Below are positions 27,325 through 37,955 of a stretch of 64,000 bases of DNA, piece after piece. The notes under the pieces were generated by a model, which saw only the letters and a list, made by a program, of their open reading frames with translations, made no database searches and was not told the DNA's origin. A program made the translations under genes and the position numbers. Each line of letters begins with the position of its first letter. Position 1 is the stretch's first letter. Source of the DNA: JANXZS01 sp963797255 (GTDB lineage: Bacteria; Acidobacteriota; Terriglobia; Terriglobales; Acidobacteriaceae); contig CAWCOV010000019.1 of assembly GCA_963797255.1 (NCBI GenBank), forward strand, positions 620,001-684,000. Direction: 5' to 3'.

Positions 27325-27447
27325 AAGATAAAGACCTGAAATGGCAGGGTCTGGTCTCACTCCCCATACGAGAGCCCGTCATGTCGCAGGATTGTTGTGT
27401 AGTCCAGACTTTCTGGACGACCGTGTTGCTTTGTCATGGATTCCGGC

Positions 27448-27747
27448 TCAGGCGAGTGCCAATTCTTTTGTCTTTGCGGCGTGAGGAAACGGGCGAATCT
27501 TCGGCTGTTTCTTCTTCCGCGCCTGCCAGAGGTCATGCTGCATCTGCATCTTCAGCCAGAACTCGGGTGAGCTGCCCAGCGCCGCCGAGAGCCGCAGCGA
27601 CATCGCCGCCGAAACCCCGGCCCGCCCGTTCAGAATCCTGGACAGATGCGCACGGGTCACCCCCAACCGTGTCGCCGCCTCGGCAACCGTCATCTCGCCC
27701 AGGTAGTCTCGCAAAACCTCTCCGGGATGTGCTGGATTAAAAATCAT
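27448..27747 (-). CDS. higA: HigA-type antitoxin (XRE family)
   Basis: 99 residues. N-terminal NPAHPGEVLRDYLGEMTVAE, helix-turn-helix VAEAATRLGVTRAHLSRILN and LRLSAALGSSPEFWLKMQMQ, diagnostic of HigA/VapI. It neutralises the HigB mRNA interferase and represses the operon. GGAGG precedes the ATG and overlaps the end of the toxin gene, 12 bases away. The order toxin before antitoxin is typical of higBA. Confidence 0.92.
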   Translation of the reverse strand: MIFNPAHPGEVLRDYLGEMTVAEAATRLGVTRAHLSRILNGRAGVSAAMSLRLSAALGSSPEFWLKMQMQHDLWQARKKKQPKIRPFPHAAKTKELALA

Positions 27748-27759
27748 GGCCTCGCCCTC

Positions 27760-28039
27760 CTAGTGATAATCCTGGTAGTCCACCAGTGCCGCGTCTTCGC
27801 CCTCAAATAGAAATGTCAGCCGCCAATTGCCGCTCACACTCACCGACCAATGTCCAGCAAGATTACCTTTCAAAGGATGCAGATCATAGCCCGGTGCGTT
27901 CATATCCTCGGGACGGCTCGCCACATCCAGCGCTGTTAGCAGTCTCCGTAGCCGCGGCGCATGTTTTGGCTGGATGCCGGCCTTCGATCCGGTCTCTGAA
28001 AACTGCTTCAGTCCCTCTATGACGGAAGCTCTTGATCAT
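27760..28039 (-). pseudogene. higB: HigB-type toxin with one-base insertion
   Basis: ATG 28039 to TAG 27760 spans 280 bases, one more than 93 codons. It starts MIKSFRHRG; removing one G from the GGG at 28013-28015 restores GLKQFSETGSKAGIQPKHAP, LRRLLTALDVA, GYDLHPLKGNLAGHWSVSVS and GNWRLTFLFEGEDAALVDYQ, the full HigB/RelE-like ribonuclease. As it stands translation ends early in a wrong frame. So the toxin is inactive while the antitoxin is intact, unless the extra base is a sequencing error. Confidence 0.88.
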
Positions 28040-28040
28040 A

Positions 28041-28066
28041 CGTATAGCGTATAGCCTCACTATACG
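28041..28066 (-). promoter_or_regulatory. Probable HigA operator
   Basis: CGTATAG (28041-28047, again 28048-28054) and inverted CTATACG (28060-28066), just upstream of higB. This is the type of dyad bound by HigA. Confidence 0.55.
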
Positions 28067-28112
28067 ACGTGTCAATGCGAGAAATGCTGGCTCCAGACTC
28101 GGGTCAGGTCCT

Positions 28113-28802
28113 TCCGTCCTGCCGCACACAAAACACCTCACGCGGGCGCGCGATGGTCAGAGTCAGCCCCGGCTCGAGTTCGTAGTCCCGGTGATGTTCC
28201 TCGCCGCAGCCCAGAACAGGCTCAGGAATTTGTAGTCTCCAGGATCATCTGGGATTGTCTGGGAAGAGATTGCTTATTCTCTCTTCTCTCTTCTTTATCA
28301 AGAAGACTCTCTTCTTCTTTTCAGATCATGGCTATGAAGTTTTGCCTGGCAAGGAAGAGGATCATGGGTATCTATATATTGAAGACCTGCTCGCTTTCTT
28401 TTGCCCCGCCGACCCCCATTTTGCCTCGCGCGGCGACCCGCGCCGGCTGTTCCAGAGTCCCGTTTTGGGGCAGTTTTCAGACCACAAAAGATATCTCAAA
28501 CCCGGCTTCAAATCGAGGTTGCGTTTTGTGCAGTGAGACAAGGGGGAACATATGTTTCCCTCTACAGCACTGGCACTTAGTGCACACTTTGCTGTTTTGG
28601 GACCCGGATTTTTCCCGACTTAGTATAGGAGAATTGAGCCCAACCCGTGATTTTTCCCTTTCCGCCCTCCCAAAGTGGTCGATAAGTGCATAGGACATCC
28701 TTCTCATCCACATGAGCAAGATCACAAAACACAGAATCGGGATTCCAGAGAGTCTGGCAGGGAGATTGACTCGCCTAATCCATACTCATACACTCATACA
28801 AA
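28113..28802. repeat. 0.7-kb structured repeat, copy C
   Basis: Has the start box at 28113-28160, the pyrimidine-rich stretch, a palindrome at 28542-28562, arms 28573-28591 / 28671-28689 and the end box at 28781-28802. The arm sequence differs from copies A and B, but 7+7 bases still pair. The CRP-like dyad is degenerate here. Confidence 0.8.
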
Positions 28803-28820
28803 AATATGATCGGAGGGGAT

Positions 28821-29012
28821 ATGGCAGCGATCAATGGTGTGTGGAAGAATCCCACCAAATCCAGGTGCGGCGTCAAGGCGGCTTATCTCTCCATGGCCGT
28901 CGCCGAGGCTAAAGCCTCGAGCGCCACCAGTCGCGCCGGGCACCTCATCATTGCCTACAAATGCTTCGACTGCGGCGAAGAGATGAAAGCTGGTTCGGAT
29001 CGCTGCCCATGA
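28821..29012 (+). CDS. Small zinc-ribbon protein (copy 2)
   Basis: 63 residues from ATG 28821 with GGAGG in front. MAAINGVWKNPTKSRCGVKA and GHLIIAYKCFDCGEEMKAGS are close to the broken copy at 26949, but this one stops soon after the first CxxC, so it lacks the C-terminal zinc-binding half of its relative. Either a short functional form or a truncation. Confidence 0.5.
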   Translation: MAAINGVWKNPTKSRCGVKAAYLSMAVAEAKASSATSRAGHLIIAYKCFDCGEEMKAGSDRCP

Positions 29013-29111
29013 ATCCCTTGATTTACCGTGAAGAGCCTTGGGATTTTGATTTCAGAAAGGAAATGGGACCCGTCTGGCAGGTAATGTGTGTCGGGCGAGT
29101 CCCACCCCTTG

Positions 29112-32100
29112 CTAGAAGCTGTAACGAAGCGAAAACTGCTGAATACGAGGATTTGTCAGCGTGGATGCGTATTTGCCCAGTCCGCCATTCTGGGCTTGGG
29201 TGGTGAATGCGCCTGCTGCACTCTGCGGGTTCGTGTCAAAGCGAACAGAATTCGTTACGTTGAACACTTCCCATGTGAACCGAATGGCCTGCCTCTCGGT
29301 AATGTTCCAGTTCTTGGCGAGGGCGGAGTCGATTCCGAAGAAGCCATCGCCACGGTAGTTGTTTCTCTGTCCTGCCTCGCCGGGATACGGGAATCGAATC
29401 GGGGCGCCGACAGTGATTCCATTGCTGATCGCATCTGGATCTTCGAAGACCTGCGGAGTTCCCGTAGAGTCGATATGCTTATGAGTCTTGATATAGCCCG
29501 TCTGAACTGTGTTGGACGCAATCTGGTAATCCGTGGTCCATCCACTTTGAATAATACTGAAGGGTAGACCTGTGCTCCAGCGTCCAAGACCCGACCACTG
29601 CCATCCCGCAATGAGCCCATTCATGAATTTGCCGCCATGGGCGGCGTGCGCCTGTCCGGGGCCGAACGGCAACACGTAGACCCAGTCAACCGTGATCAGG
29701 CTGCGGATATCGAAGTCTGAAATACCGCGGTTGAGACGGGGATTGAATGCATTCAGGATCTCGCTATTGCTATTTCTGCCTAGACCCCCATTTAGTTCGC
29801 CCGTACGTTCAGTATCCGATCCATAGTCGATCGATTTTGAGAACGTGTAGCCTGCGTCAAACTGCAGGCCGTGGTTCATGGCATGACGCATGGTGAACTG
29901 CAACGCGTTGTAATTGCTGTTTCCGATGGAAGACCAGGAGTACAACGAAGAGAATGTTGCTGATAAAAGCGAGTGTTTGTATAGGGTCCGCAACCGGCAT
30001 ACGTTGAGGCGCACTGCCACTCGTCAAGAAAGGAGAGCGACGTAGTTTCGCCTCCGCGAATCCACGCCCTGCTGTAAATGTTCTGTGTAGCAGAAACGCC
30101 ATCCATTGCCCACCACGGAAAGAGATTCTCAAAATAGGGGATCGCAGGAACAGAAGCATCTGTATCTCCGCCATTTATATCAACGAGCTTGGACATCAGT
30201 GTTGCAGCCTGGAAGTAGCTGAGGCCGGATTGCGGATCTACTAGATTGAGCGGTTGTGCCAGGTCAAGCTGTTGCAGCAGGTGATGTCCGAAGCGGCCGA
30301 CATATGCCGTTTCCATAATGAATCCCTTTGGAAGCTGTGTCTGCACGGAGAAATCCAGCGGTCTCCGCATACGGCGTCCTAAGGTGATCGTCAATACCCC
30401 AGGTGATAGCGAACCCGCAGTCGAAATCGGTAGGCGGCGTATATGGATAGGCGACGACTTTGGGGAGATTGCATCCAGACGGGGTCACATCATGTATTCC
30501 TGTAAAGCGGGGCGCGGTATCAACACTGTAGGTGCCTGCAGGATTCGATATGCTGGTACTCAATCCAAACGATCCCAGCTGATCAAATGAGTTGACGATG
30601 CCCTGGCCGAAGTGATCGTAGTTCATACCAAAGCCTGCACGAATCGACGTTAACGGTGTAGGCGAATATGCAATCGCAAATCGAGGAGCGATGGCATTCT
30701 TCTGCATGTCCCAATATGGCTTCAGGCCGCGTCCCTGCCCAGTTGGCGCGAAGGGAATATCCGGCTGAACTGTAAGACCTTTAGCCGCGTTTGCTGCCCG
30801 GGTGTTAAACCAATCTTGCATGTTGATGGTCGGCGCGATCTGTTGGCCGTTCGTCTCGTAGGGAGCCTGCAAAAACGACTGTCGAATGCCGAAGGTCACA
30901 GTCACATTTGATCTCAGGTGCCAGGCGTCCTGAATGAAATACTCAAATTCGTTCGAACGGAAATTCCGGTTGAGGTAGGCGCCTTGCGGAAGCTCGGTCC
31001 CTGTTTGACCGTCCTTTGAAACTGCGAAGTTAAATTGGCCGTAGGTTTGCGGCATGAGGCCCGGTAAGCGCACCGATGGCAATGCTGTAGGAAGTCGAGA
31101 AACCACTGTCAACAGCAGGATTGCCCCGGCTCGCAGGATCGAGCGAGCCGCCCGTCCCAGCGATAGCTCCGCCCGTATCAATCCAGTAGATATTCGAAAT
31201 GCCGCTGCTATAGGAGTTTAAGTCGGAACTACTGTTGTTGTTTATATAGCGCCAATTCACCCCGCCAGATACAGTGTGTCTTCCCCTTGTATACGTAACC
31301 GTATCAATTACGTTATGGACAGGAATGTGAACGATGGTCGTTCGCGTTTCGGGATCCAGCTGGCTAAGAAAGCGGAATTCCACATACTGCCCTTCTCCAG
31401 TTCCGCGATTGCTGTAGCCCTGGCGGATGTAGCCATATCGGATATCGACGATGAGATTGGGCGTGATGGACCACGTGTCGCCAGCGGTAATTCCTTTGGA
31501 ATTGTCGATCAGATCCGAGGATGGCAGCTGTCCCGGAAACTGCAGGGTTCCTTCCTGCGTATCTTTTTGCAGGTTGCCACGCACGAATGCCCGGTTATTC
31601 TGCGTGATCTGATAGTCGATCTTGGCGATCGAGGTATTCAGCGAGCCTGGGTGTGGGGATGAAAACGTATAGGATCCGAAATTCAATCCATCTCCCTGCG
31701 TCGAACCGTTTGCTGTTGGGTATTGGTTGAAGTAAGCCAGCACATTCGGATTGACGCCGGGCCCCCAAGGACAGGTTCCGTACGTGGCGCAACCTGAGCC
31801 ATCGGGCTCAACGTCCATAGCTGCAATTTGTGCGGGCGTGAGTGTGACGTTTTCGCCGCCGCTAGGATACACAATGTTCCCCGCCTTGAATGAGGCAAAT
31901 GGTGCGACCTGCGTCACCTGGCGGTTTTCTGCGGTGCGCTGGCCCTCATAGTTGACGAAGTAAAAAAGCTTATTCTTGAACAGTGGGCCGCCCACGTTCC
32001 CGCCGAAGGTATTACGTATCAACTTTCCCGGAGTATTCGATTCCCCAGCACTGATCTGTGCGGCCTTGTTAAACCAGTTGTTGGCAACGCTGAACGTGTT

Positions 32101-32874
32101 CCGGTTGTATTCATACGCGCTGCCGTGTATCTGATTCGTTCCGCTCTTGGTGAGCATGCTGACCTGGGCGCCCGAGGAGCGGCCTTCATTGGCGTTCGCG
32201 TCTGACGTCGTTACGCGAAATTCCTGAACCGAATCGAGAGTGGAACGCAGCACACCGGTGAAGGCGAATCCTGTGGCCTGATCGTTATCATCCACGCCGT
32301 CGAGCGTAACGTTCGTCTGGTCCGAGCGGGCTCCGAAAACGCTGCCGGTGCGGCTGTCTGAATTCGGATCGGCTCCGCGGCCCAGGTACAGAACGCCGGG
32401 CTGAAGGCTCAATAGATCAACCACATTGCGGCCTTCTGCCGGGAGCGCCTCAATCATGGCGTGATTCATCGAATTGCCCATCGATGCATCCGTTGTATTC
32501 AGGGTTTGCGCTTCCGCGCTTACGTCGATGGTTTGCGTCGCCGCCTCGATAGTCAGCTTGAAACTTACAGTGGCAGGCTGATTGACGAGCAACTCCGCTA
32601 CCTTGCTTTGCTCGCCGAATCCACTTGCTTTCGCAGTTATCGTGTACTTGCCGGGCTGAAGCTGCGAGAACTGGTAATCACCGCTCTCGTCCGCCGTCCT
32701 CGAAAGATTCACACCCTTTTCTTTGTCCTCGAGAGTGATCGTCGAGCCCGGTACGACTGCGCCCGTTGGATCTGTCACCGTGCCGCGAAGAGAGGTCAAT
32801 GAATTCTGGGCCCAGGAGAGGCTGCAGGTCGCGACAAAAACTGCGAAGAGTAGGACCTGCCAAATTGCCTTCAT
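29112..32874 (-). pseudogene. Oar-like TonB-dependent receptor, three frameshifts
   Basis: About 1,250 residues in four frames. The signal peptide MKAIWQVLLFAVFVATCSLS precedes a carboxypeptidase-regulatory-like domain (LRGTVTDPTGAVVPGSTITL, SRTADESGDYQFSQLQPGKY). A plug domain (SMGNSMNHAMIEALPAEGRN, FGARSDQTNVTLDGVDDNDQ) and the beta-barrel follow, ending with IQQFSLRYSF at the membrane-insertion terminus. Frame breaks occur near 31,060, 30,380 and 29,970. Such receptors import polymers or siderophores through the outer membrane and are greatly expanded in Acidobacteriota. It is the last gene of the CHAT/sigma cluster in transcription order. Confidence 0.88.
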
Positions 32875-32967
32875 TTGTCCATTCTCCGGTGAGAGGGTTC
32901 GACAAATAGTTCACGCTGGCCTACAAAAAGCGACTCATATTGTTAGGGGATCTGCCTACCTCGGGCC

Positions 32968-33888
32968 CTATTTAATGACTTTGATCTGAAAGTCATAGTG
33001 ACTAGAAGTGCCCATGGTCGCGATGCTCCCTGGCCGTGCAGAACCTATCGTCGCAACAACCACTGAGTAGGCGCCCGACTCGATTCTTTGCGCCGGGACA
33101 TCGAACAGCAGTCTGGCATCACCAGAATCTGACCTGATCGGGAATAGGGTCGCCGACCAAATCGGCTCCCCTCCCGCAGCGGTCTCAACTCGTACGTTGT
33201 AGGTCCGCATAGCGCCGTCTTGTAACGCAATCTCGACTATGATTCGCTGGATTGAAGGGCTGATCTCAAGGTAGGGAATGTTGTTCTTAGATCCGCGCGA
33301 CCGATCGGTCGCAAGTGTCAGGGCGACCATCGACGAATCTGTGCGTCGAACTTCCGGTGCACGATTGGCGAAACGTTCCCTCTCCAGCACAAGAGCGTGC
33401 TCGACAATTGCCTGCTTTTTGCGCATGCTGGAAATATAAGTCAGGCTCAAGACGCTTAGTAAAATCAACGCAGCGACCTGGCCGTAGATCAGAACATTCG
33501 ACCATTTATGCACGACGGGAACAAAATTGTTCTTATGGGATCTAGCGTCAGGCTCTATTGCGACCGGGGCACCGATTTCTTGCTCAACCATGTAATTTCG
33601 TTTTGTCTCGTAATGGTGCCGCAAGAGCTTGGCGAAGTTCAACTTCATCTGGCGTTCAGGAGGCCGCAAGAAGTAGTTCTCCACTGCAGATTTGTCAGGC
33701 CCGCCCAACGTTCCATCGAGGTATTCGTCGATGATCTCTTCCTCGATCGAGTCAACAGTCTCGCAGAGTTCGTCATTGATAAGTACTTCCTCGCTCAATT
33801 GGTTCTCGAGCTCATCATTGTCATCAAGCCTACCCAGCAGGTACTGACGAACCAGGTTACGATCTAGAAGACTGTTTTTCATGGCCAT
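32968..33888 (-). CDS. Membrane protein of anti-sigma-like layout
   Basis: 306 residues. An acidic N-terminal cytoplasmic part (LVRQYLLGRLDDNDELENQL, IEEEIIDEYLDGTL) resembles the cysteine-less anti-sigma heads found next to acidobacterial ECF genes. A single membrane helix follows at ~138-157 (LIYGQVAALILLSVLSLTYI), then a coiled segment and a beta-rich extracytoplasmic domain (~200-306). It begins 18 bases after the ECF gene, so it is probably the cognate regulator. No zinc-binding motif is present. Domain name unknown to me. Confidence 0.6.
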   Translation of the reverse strand: MAMKNSLLDRNLVRQYLLGRLDDNDELENQLSEEVLINDELCETVDSIEEEIIDEYLDGTLGGPDKSAVENYFLRPPERQMKLNFAKLLRHHYETKRNYMVEQEIGAPVAIEPDARSHKNNFVPVVHKWSNVLIYGQVAALILLSVLSLTYISSMRKKQAIVEHALVLERERFANRAPEVRRTDSSMVALTLATDRSRGSKNNIPYLEISPSIQRIIVEIALQDGAMRTYNVRVETAAGGEPIWSATLFPIRSDSGDARLLFDVPAQRIESGAYSVVVATIGSARPGSIATMGTSSHYDFQIKVIK

Positions 33889-33906
33889 ACCACCCCGGAT
33901 AAAAAC

Positions 33907-34476
33907 TTAGTTCACCGATCGCTTCATGCACTCAACGATACAAACACGGAGGTCCTTGCGAATTCTGCACAGTTTGATCCGCAGCGCATTCGCTCCGCCC
34001 GCTCCCTCTGCCAGAATCCTCCTGGTCTCAATCTTGTCCCGCCGGTCACCTTGATAATAGCCAGCGATCAGCTTACGGTCGCTTAATGACAGATAATCCA
34101 AACAACGTTCCAGGCATCTTGCCTCTTGCTCGCGTATGTCCCGATCAGGATCGACCCGTGATGCAATGTCCTCAATCAGAGCGACGGGCGGAGGGTTCCG
34201 CCTTTGCGACCGCCAGACATTTCTCGCGACTCCATAGCAGTAAGCGAGAGGGACCGGGAACTCTGTGCAAGCCTCTATTTTTCGAATCACTATGTCCACT
34301 GTTTCGTCGAACAACTGATCTGGATCAGCGCAACCCTTATGAGTGAAATAGCGAACCAGTTTTTCCCTAATTGCCTGATACTCTCGTACAGCCAACTCAT
34401 CATTCGAAGAAAGCCAACGCAGAAACCTTCCGAATAACTCCGGAGTGAGCGTCCTTTTGGCTTCTCTCGCTGTCAT
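33907..34476 (-). CDS. ECF-like sigma factor
   Basis: 189 residues. Region 2 (ADPDQLFDETVDIVIRKIEA, LAYCYGVARNVWRSQRR) and region 4 (LSLSDRKLIAGYYQGDRRDK ... ANALRIKLCRIRKDLRVCI) are recognisable but diverged. It lies 55 bases downstream of the CHAT gene and 18 bases upstream of the membrane regulator. ATG 34476 is chosen because it clears the CHAT stop; ATG 34506 is possible. It would direct RNA polymerase to genes of this cluster; targets unknown. Confidence 0.75.
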   Translation of the reverse strand: MTAREAKRTLTPELFGRFLRWLSSNDELAVREYQAIREKLVRYFTHKGCADPDQLFDETVDIVIRKIEACTEFPVPLAYCYGVARNVWRSQRRNPPPVALIEDIASRVDPDRDIREQEARCLERCLDYLSLSDRKLIAGYYQGDRRDKIETRRILAEGAGGANALRIKLCRIRKDLRVCIVECMKRSVN

Positions 34477-34531
34477 AGGCAGCCCACAATAGTACAGTGA
34501 CCCCATGAAGTCAACGGTTTGCCCGCAACCT

Positions 34532-37528
34532 TTACCGGTAGTCACCCTGCAAGACGAAAGCCGCCCAGTAGTAAGGCTTAGCCCAACGTCCACCGTGTAA
34601 CATTTCAAGTTGTGCGGCGCGTAATGCGGAACTCGGGCTTTCGCCTTGCCATATTCGCGTGTATAGGCTTGCCATAAGTCCTGAGGTGGCTTCATCACTC
34701 ACCCTCCACAAACTTGCGATGACGCCTTTCGCGCCCGCGTACAAAAAGCCGCGCGGCAGGCCAATAATTCCTTCAGACTCCAAGTTTTTTCCCAACGCTG
34801 ATTCGCAGGAACTGAGCACAACAAGATCAGCTGAAAGCTTCAATTGGTAAATGTCCCCCAGCCGCAAATAACCGTCTTGTTTTCGCCCCCTCCTGTCTAT
34901 TAATGACAAGATCAGCCCAGACATTTCAGGGTGACTCGAATTAACGATCCCATGAGTGGCAAAATGAATCAGGCGAAATCGCTTCAATCCGTCCGCCATT
35001 ATGTAGTTCCGATTAGCGTCAAAGTCGAGGGCGACATGCACCGCCTCGGGGTTTCGAGATCGAAGAATCCTTGCGATGGCATTGGCCTCGTCACGCGATG
35101 CCGGCAGCCGCAGAAAGTCGACGGTTCCTGGTAGGTCGCTGGTAGACCTGCCAAAAGCGGGAGGCCGTTCTTGCATTCCTTTTTTGCTGAGCTCATGGGA
35201 AGTCAAGACTCGCGGATCATCCAATTGAAAGACTGGATCGGCGAATATCGCTGCTGTCGCTGTAGGCGGAGGTTTCTTCGCACCTTCCTTCCTTAAACTT
35301 CCGAGCACCGATACAGAAGGTGAAACGATTAATTCGAAATGATCGATGAGGAACGCCTTGTTCCTATCCAAACCAGGAAGAGGAAGAGCTGCAAATGGAA
35401 TGTACTGCAGAGATCCGTCTGGGACAATAAGAAGTCGTTTTGAATGAACTGAACGGATTGGTCCGAGAATCGATATTGCCAATTTCTGTGCGTAGACGTG
35501 ATTTGTGCGTTCTATTTTATGAAGTCTCTCTTGGTACTCGCTCACGCTCTCACCAACGTTTAGTTGAGGAGGAGCGAGGGTCCCGCGAAAGTCCTCCACC
35601 AATCTACGGAGTTGCTCTGCCCGCGGCAGTTCATAGGATGTTAGCTGACCTTTATTTATGACCCACGCATAACTGTGTTCATCTGCAAGCGCAAATTCAA
35701 GCAATGCGGTGTCATCCCCTTGGATTTCTGTTTTTACCTGCGGGAATGTCATGGTTTGAGGAGTCAAGGGAGTCGGTGGCTGCCTGGTGTCTGCCATCGG
35801 GTCTAGTTGTCTTTGCAGCAGCTCATCACACGGTGCATCCTGGGCCGACGTCGTCAGCAAGTCGATCAAAGATCTCACTTTGCTTCTTTCAGAAGCTTCA
35901 AACGCCAGCTCGGCGAAACCACCCTCCGGTTGTTGATAGTGGAGGAGCATCAGCACTTCGATGTAGAGTGCATAATATTTGTGGACTGAAGCGAAATATA
36001 GGGCTCGGGAATCGAACTGGGCGATCGTGACCCTCTGGTTTTCGATGAATGCAATAGACTTCTCGATGGATGACCGTGCATCTGTCAAACGATTGAGGCG
36101 GCGGTAAATATAGGCAAGCTCATACTGAATCTCAGCTACGCCTACAAACATGCCGGTCGTCTCCATGAGCTTGTTCGCTTCTTCTAAAGAGGCTATTGCC
36201 TGCGAATACATACCCTGTTTTGCTTGTAAGCGACCGAAACGGAATAGGGCGTCGCTCTGACCATCGAGAAAATTTACAGCGCGGTTAGCTTCGAGTGAGC
36301 GGCGGTAAAATGTTTCGGCGTCCGCGTACTGCTTTCGAGCCTCGTAGGCACCAGCCATATCTGTTAAAGATGCTGCCACTGACACAGGATTCCCGGTTTG
36401 ACGTGCCAGGATCAAGCCAGCGGTATAGATTGGCATCAGTTGGCTGTAGTTCTTCATGCCTGCCATCGCTGTACCGATTCCTTGATTTGCCCCGAATTCG
36501 CCGATAAGATCATGGTTACTCGCAAAGGCAGCTGCGGCGCGCCGGTAATATGTGAGAGCTTTTTGCCAATCTCCAAACTCGCCACTTGCCCATCCCATCC
36601 CGTTTAATACGCTAGCCTCGTTGCCTTTGTCCCCGATCTTGCGAAATAGTGGTCGAGCTATAACGTAGTTGCATTCCGCAGTTTCAAATGCACCGGTAGA
36701 AACTGCAAAAACCCCAAGAGCCTCATGCGCCTGGGCTATCCCGGAATTATTGTTCTCGAGGGTCCATATTCGCAGTGCCTGACCAGCGGACTGAAGAGCT
36801 TGCGAACGTTGCCCGTCTTGCGAAAGAGCATAAGCCAGCCACAAGTGCGCCTGGGCAAGTCCGTTGTTATCATTGGCCTCTGAAAGAATTTGTATTGCCC
36901 GCCTGAAAAAAGGCACGCTCTTTGCGTTCTTGCCTCCAGAAATGGAGAGAACTTCCCCACGGGCCTCCAGCGCATTCGCCTGGGCTCTATTGCTCAATGG
37001 TTCGCATACATTTAACGCTTGCCTGGAATAGCTGTCTGCTGTGGAATAAGGGCCCGGGCTTGCGTATGTTCGTGCGACGTTGCTCAATGCTCTGCATCGC
37101 AATTCCGGGTCCCGTCCGAGTCGGAGTGCGTCGAGAAAGAAGCGACGGGCATTCTCGTAGCGGCTGGAAATGACCAAGGTTTCACCGGCCTGAATATTTG
37201 CGTTCGCAGCCTCGTCGTACAAATGGGCCGCTGCAAAGATTTGCGCACTCTCTCGGAACAGCCGACTCGCAATCGTCAGGTTCTCGTAAGTCTGTTCTTC
37301 ACGATAGCTCGCGGCCTTCTGGGCAATCGCTTCAGCCTTTACACGCAGGGAATCTTGAACCCGATCCACAGTGGGCGAGTGATCGAGAGCCTCTTCTGCA
37401 GTTTTCGTTGAGCACCCGGGTGAAGTCCCGCATGCAAAAGTGGGCGCTTTCGAAGACTGCGCCCACGCCAGAATCGGAAATGCGATAAGAAATCCAGTTA
37501 GCAACGCGAAATGGTATAAGCGCTTCAC
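34532..37528 (-). CDS. TPR protein with C-terminal CHAT protease domain
   Basis: 998 residues. Signal peptide MKRLYHFALLTGFLIAFPIL, cleaved near WAQS, so the protein is probably periplasmic or exported. Residues ~60-560 are tetratricopeptide repeats. The C-terminal ~330 residues are a CHAT (caspase HetF-associated) domain of clan CD. The catalytic His is in RLIHFATHGIVNSS and the Cys in LVVLSSCESALGK, followed by the conserved GIIGLPRGFLYAGAKGVIAS LW segment. CHAT proteases act in programmed responses, as in TPR-CHAT craspase, but acidobacterial secreted forms are uncharacterised. It shares the cluster with a C11 peptidase gene upstream. Confidence 0.9.
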   Translation of the reverse strand: MKRLYHFALLTGFLIAFPILAWAQSSKAPTFACGTSPGCSTKTAEEALDHSPTVDRVQDSLRVKAEAIAQKAASYREEQTYENLTIASRLFRESAQIFAAAHLYDEAANANIQAGETLVISSRYENARRFFLDALRLGRDPELRCRALSNVARTYASPGPYSTADSYSRQALNVCEPLSNRAQANALEARGEVLSISGGKNAKSVPFFRRAIQILSEANDNNGLAQAHLWLAYALSQDGQRSQALQSAGQALRIWTLENNNSGIAQAHEALGVFAVSTGAFETAECNYVIARPLFRKIGDKGNEASVLNGMGWASGEFGDWQKALTYYRRAAAAFASNHDLIGEFGANQGIGTAMAGMKNYSQLMPIYTAGLILARQTGNPVSVAASLTDMAGAYEARKQYADAETFYRRSLEANRAVNFLDGQSDALFRFGRLQAKQGMYSQAIASLEEANKLMETTGMFVGVAEIQYELAYIYRRLNRLTDARSSIEKSIAFIENQRVTIAQFDSRALYFASVHKYYALYIEVLMLLHYQQPEGGFAELAFEASERSKVRSLIDLLTTSAQDAPCDELLQRQLDPMADTRQPPTPLTPQTMTFPQVKTEIQGDDTALLEFALADEHSYAWVINKGQLTSYELPRAEQLRRLVEDFRGTLAPPQLNVGESVSEYQERLHKIERTNHVYAQKLAISILGPIRSVHSKRLLIVPDGSLQYIPFAALPLPGLDRNKAFLIDHFELIVSPSVSVLGSLRKEGAKKPPPTATAAIFADPVFQLDDPRVLTSHELSKKGMQERPPAFGRSTSDLPGTVDFLRLPASRDEANAIARILRSRNPEAVHVALDFDANRNYIMADGLKRFRLIHFATHGIVNSSHPEMSGLILSLIDRRGRKQDGYLRLGDIYQLKLSADLVVLSSCESALGKNLESEGIIGLPRGFLYAGAKGVIASLWRVSDEATSGLMASLYTRIWQGESPSSALRAAQLEMLHGGRWAKPYYWAAFVLQGDYR

Positions 37529-37624
37529 GTATCGATCCGCGAATCATCCAGCACGTACTATCTTTCAATCCGCTACGTCTATCTCCGGTACGTCTATCAT
37601 TGATAGACTGCGGATTGTTTGGGA

Positions 37625-37741
37625 ATTGTTGCGCTGAATAGTGCAAGTTGAGATTGCTAGCAAGTGATTTAGCTTGCTCCTGCGTTCTGGAAAGAAGATT
37701 CTCAACGCATTGTTGCGCTGAATAGTGCAAGTCGAGATCGC
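37625..37741. repeat. Two 33-base direct repeats, 84 bases apart
   Basis: 37625-37657 and 37709-37741 differ at two positions. In the C11 pseudogene frame they encode the repeated LHYSAQQ segment near the C-terminus. A 17-base palindrome (37592-37608) lies just to the left. Confidence 0.75.
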
Positions 37742-37883
37742 CAGGAAACCTATCTGCCAGCATCACCGACCATTCCTTCGTGAAGTCACGCCAACGCGTT
37801 TTCTGAAACAGGGAGGAGAGATTCGCAAAGTCTGATTCTAGCTCTTGAATTCTCTGAACACGTGCCTCGATGACGGGCTCTTG

Positions 37884-37955
37884 CTCCGGTTGGTGAGGGT
37901 ACCCTTACTCCGGTTGGTGAGGGTGCCCTTGCTCCGGTTGGTGAGGGTACCTTTT
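37884..37955. repeat. Three tandem 24-bp units
   Basis: Units at 37884-37907, 37908-37931 and 37932-37955 (CTCCGGTTGGTGAGGGT...). They are nearly identical and encode KGTLTNRS repeats on the minus strand in the C11 pseudogene. Multiple of three, so added by slippage without a frame change. Confidence 0.9.

Noticed and set aside
37884..37955. Three regular 24-bp units, looking like a short CRISPR
   Set aside because: Units are directly adjacent with no spacers and continue the reading frame of the C11 pseudogene; slippage repeat.
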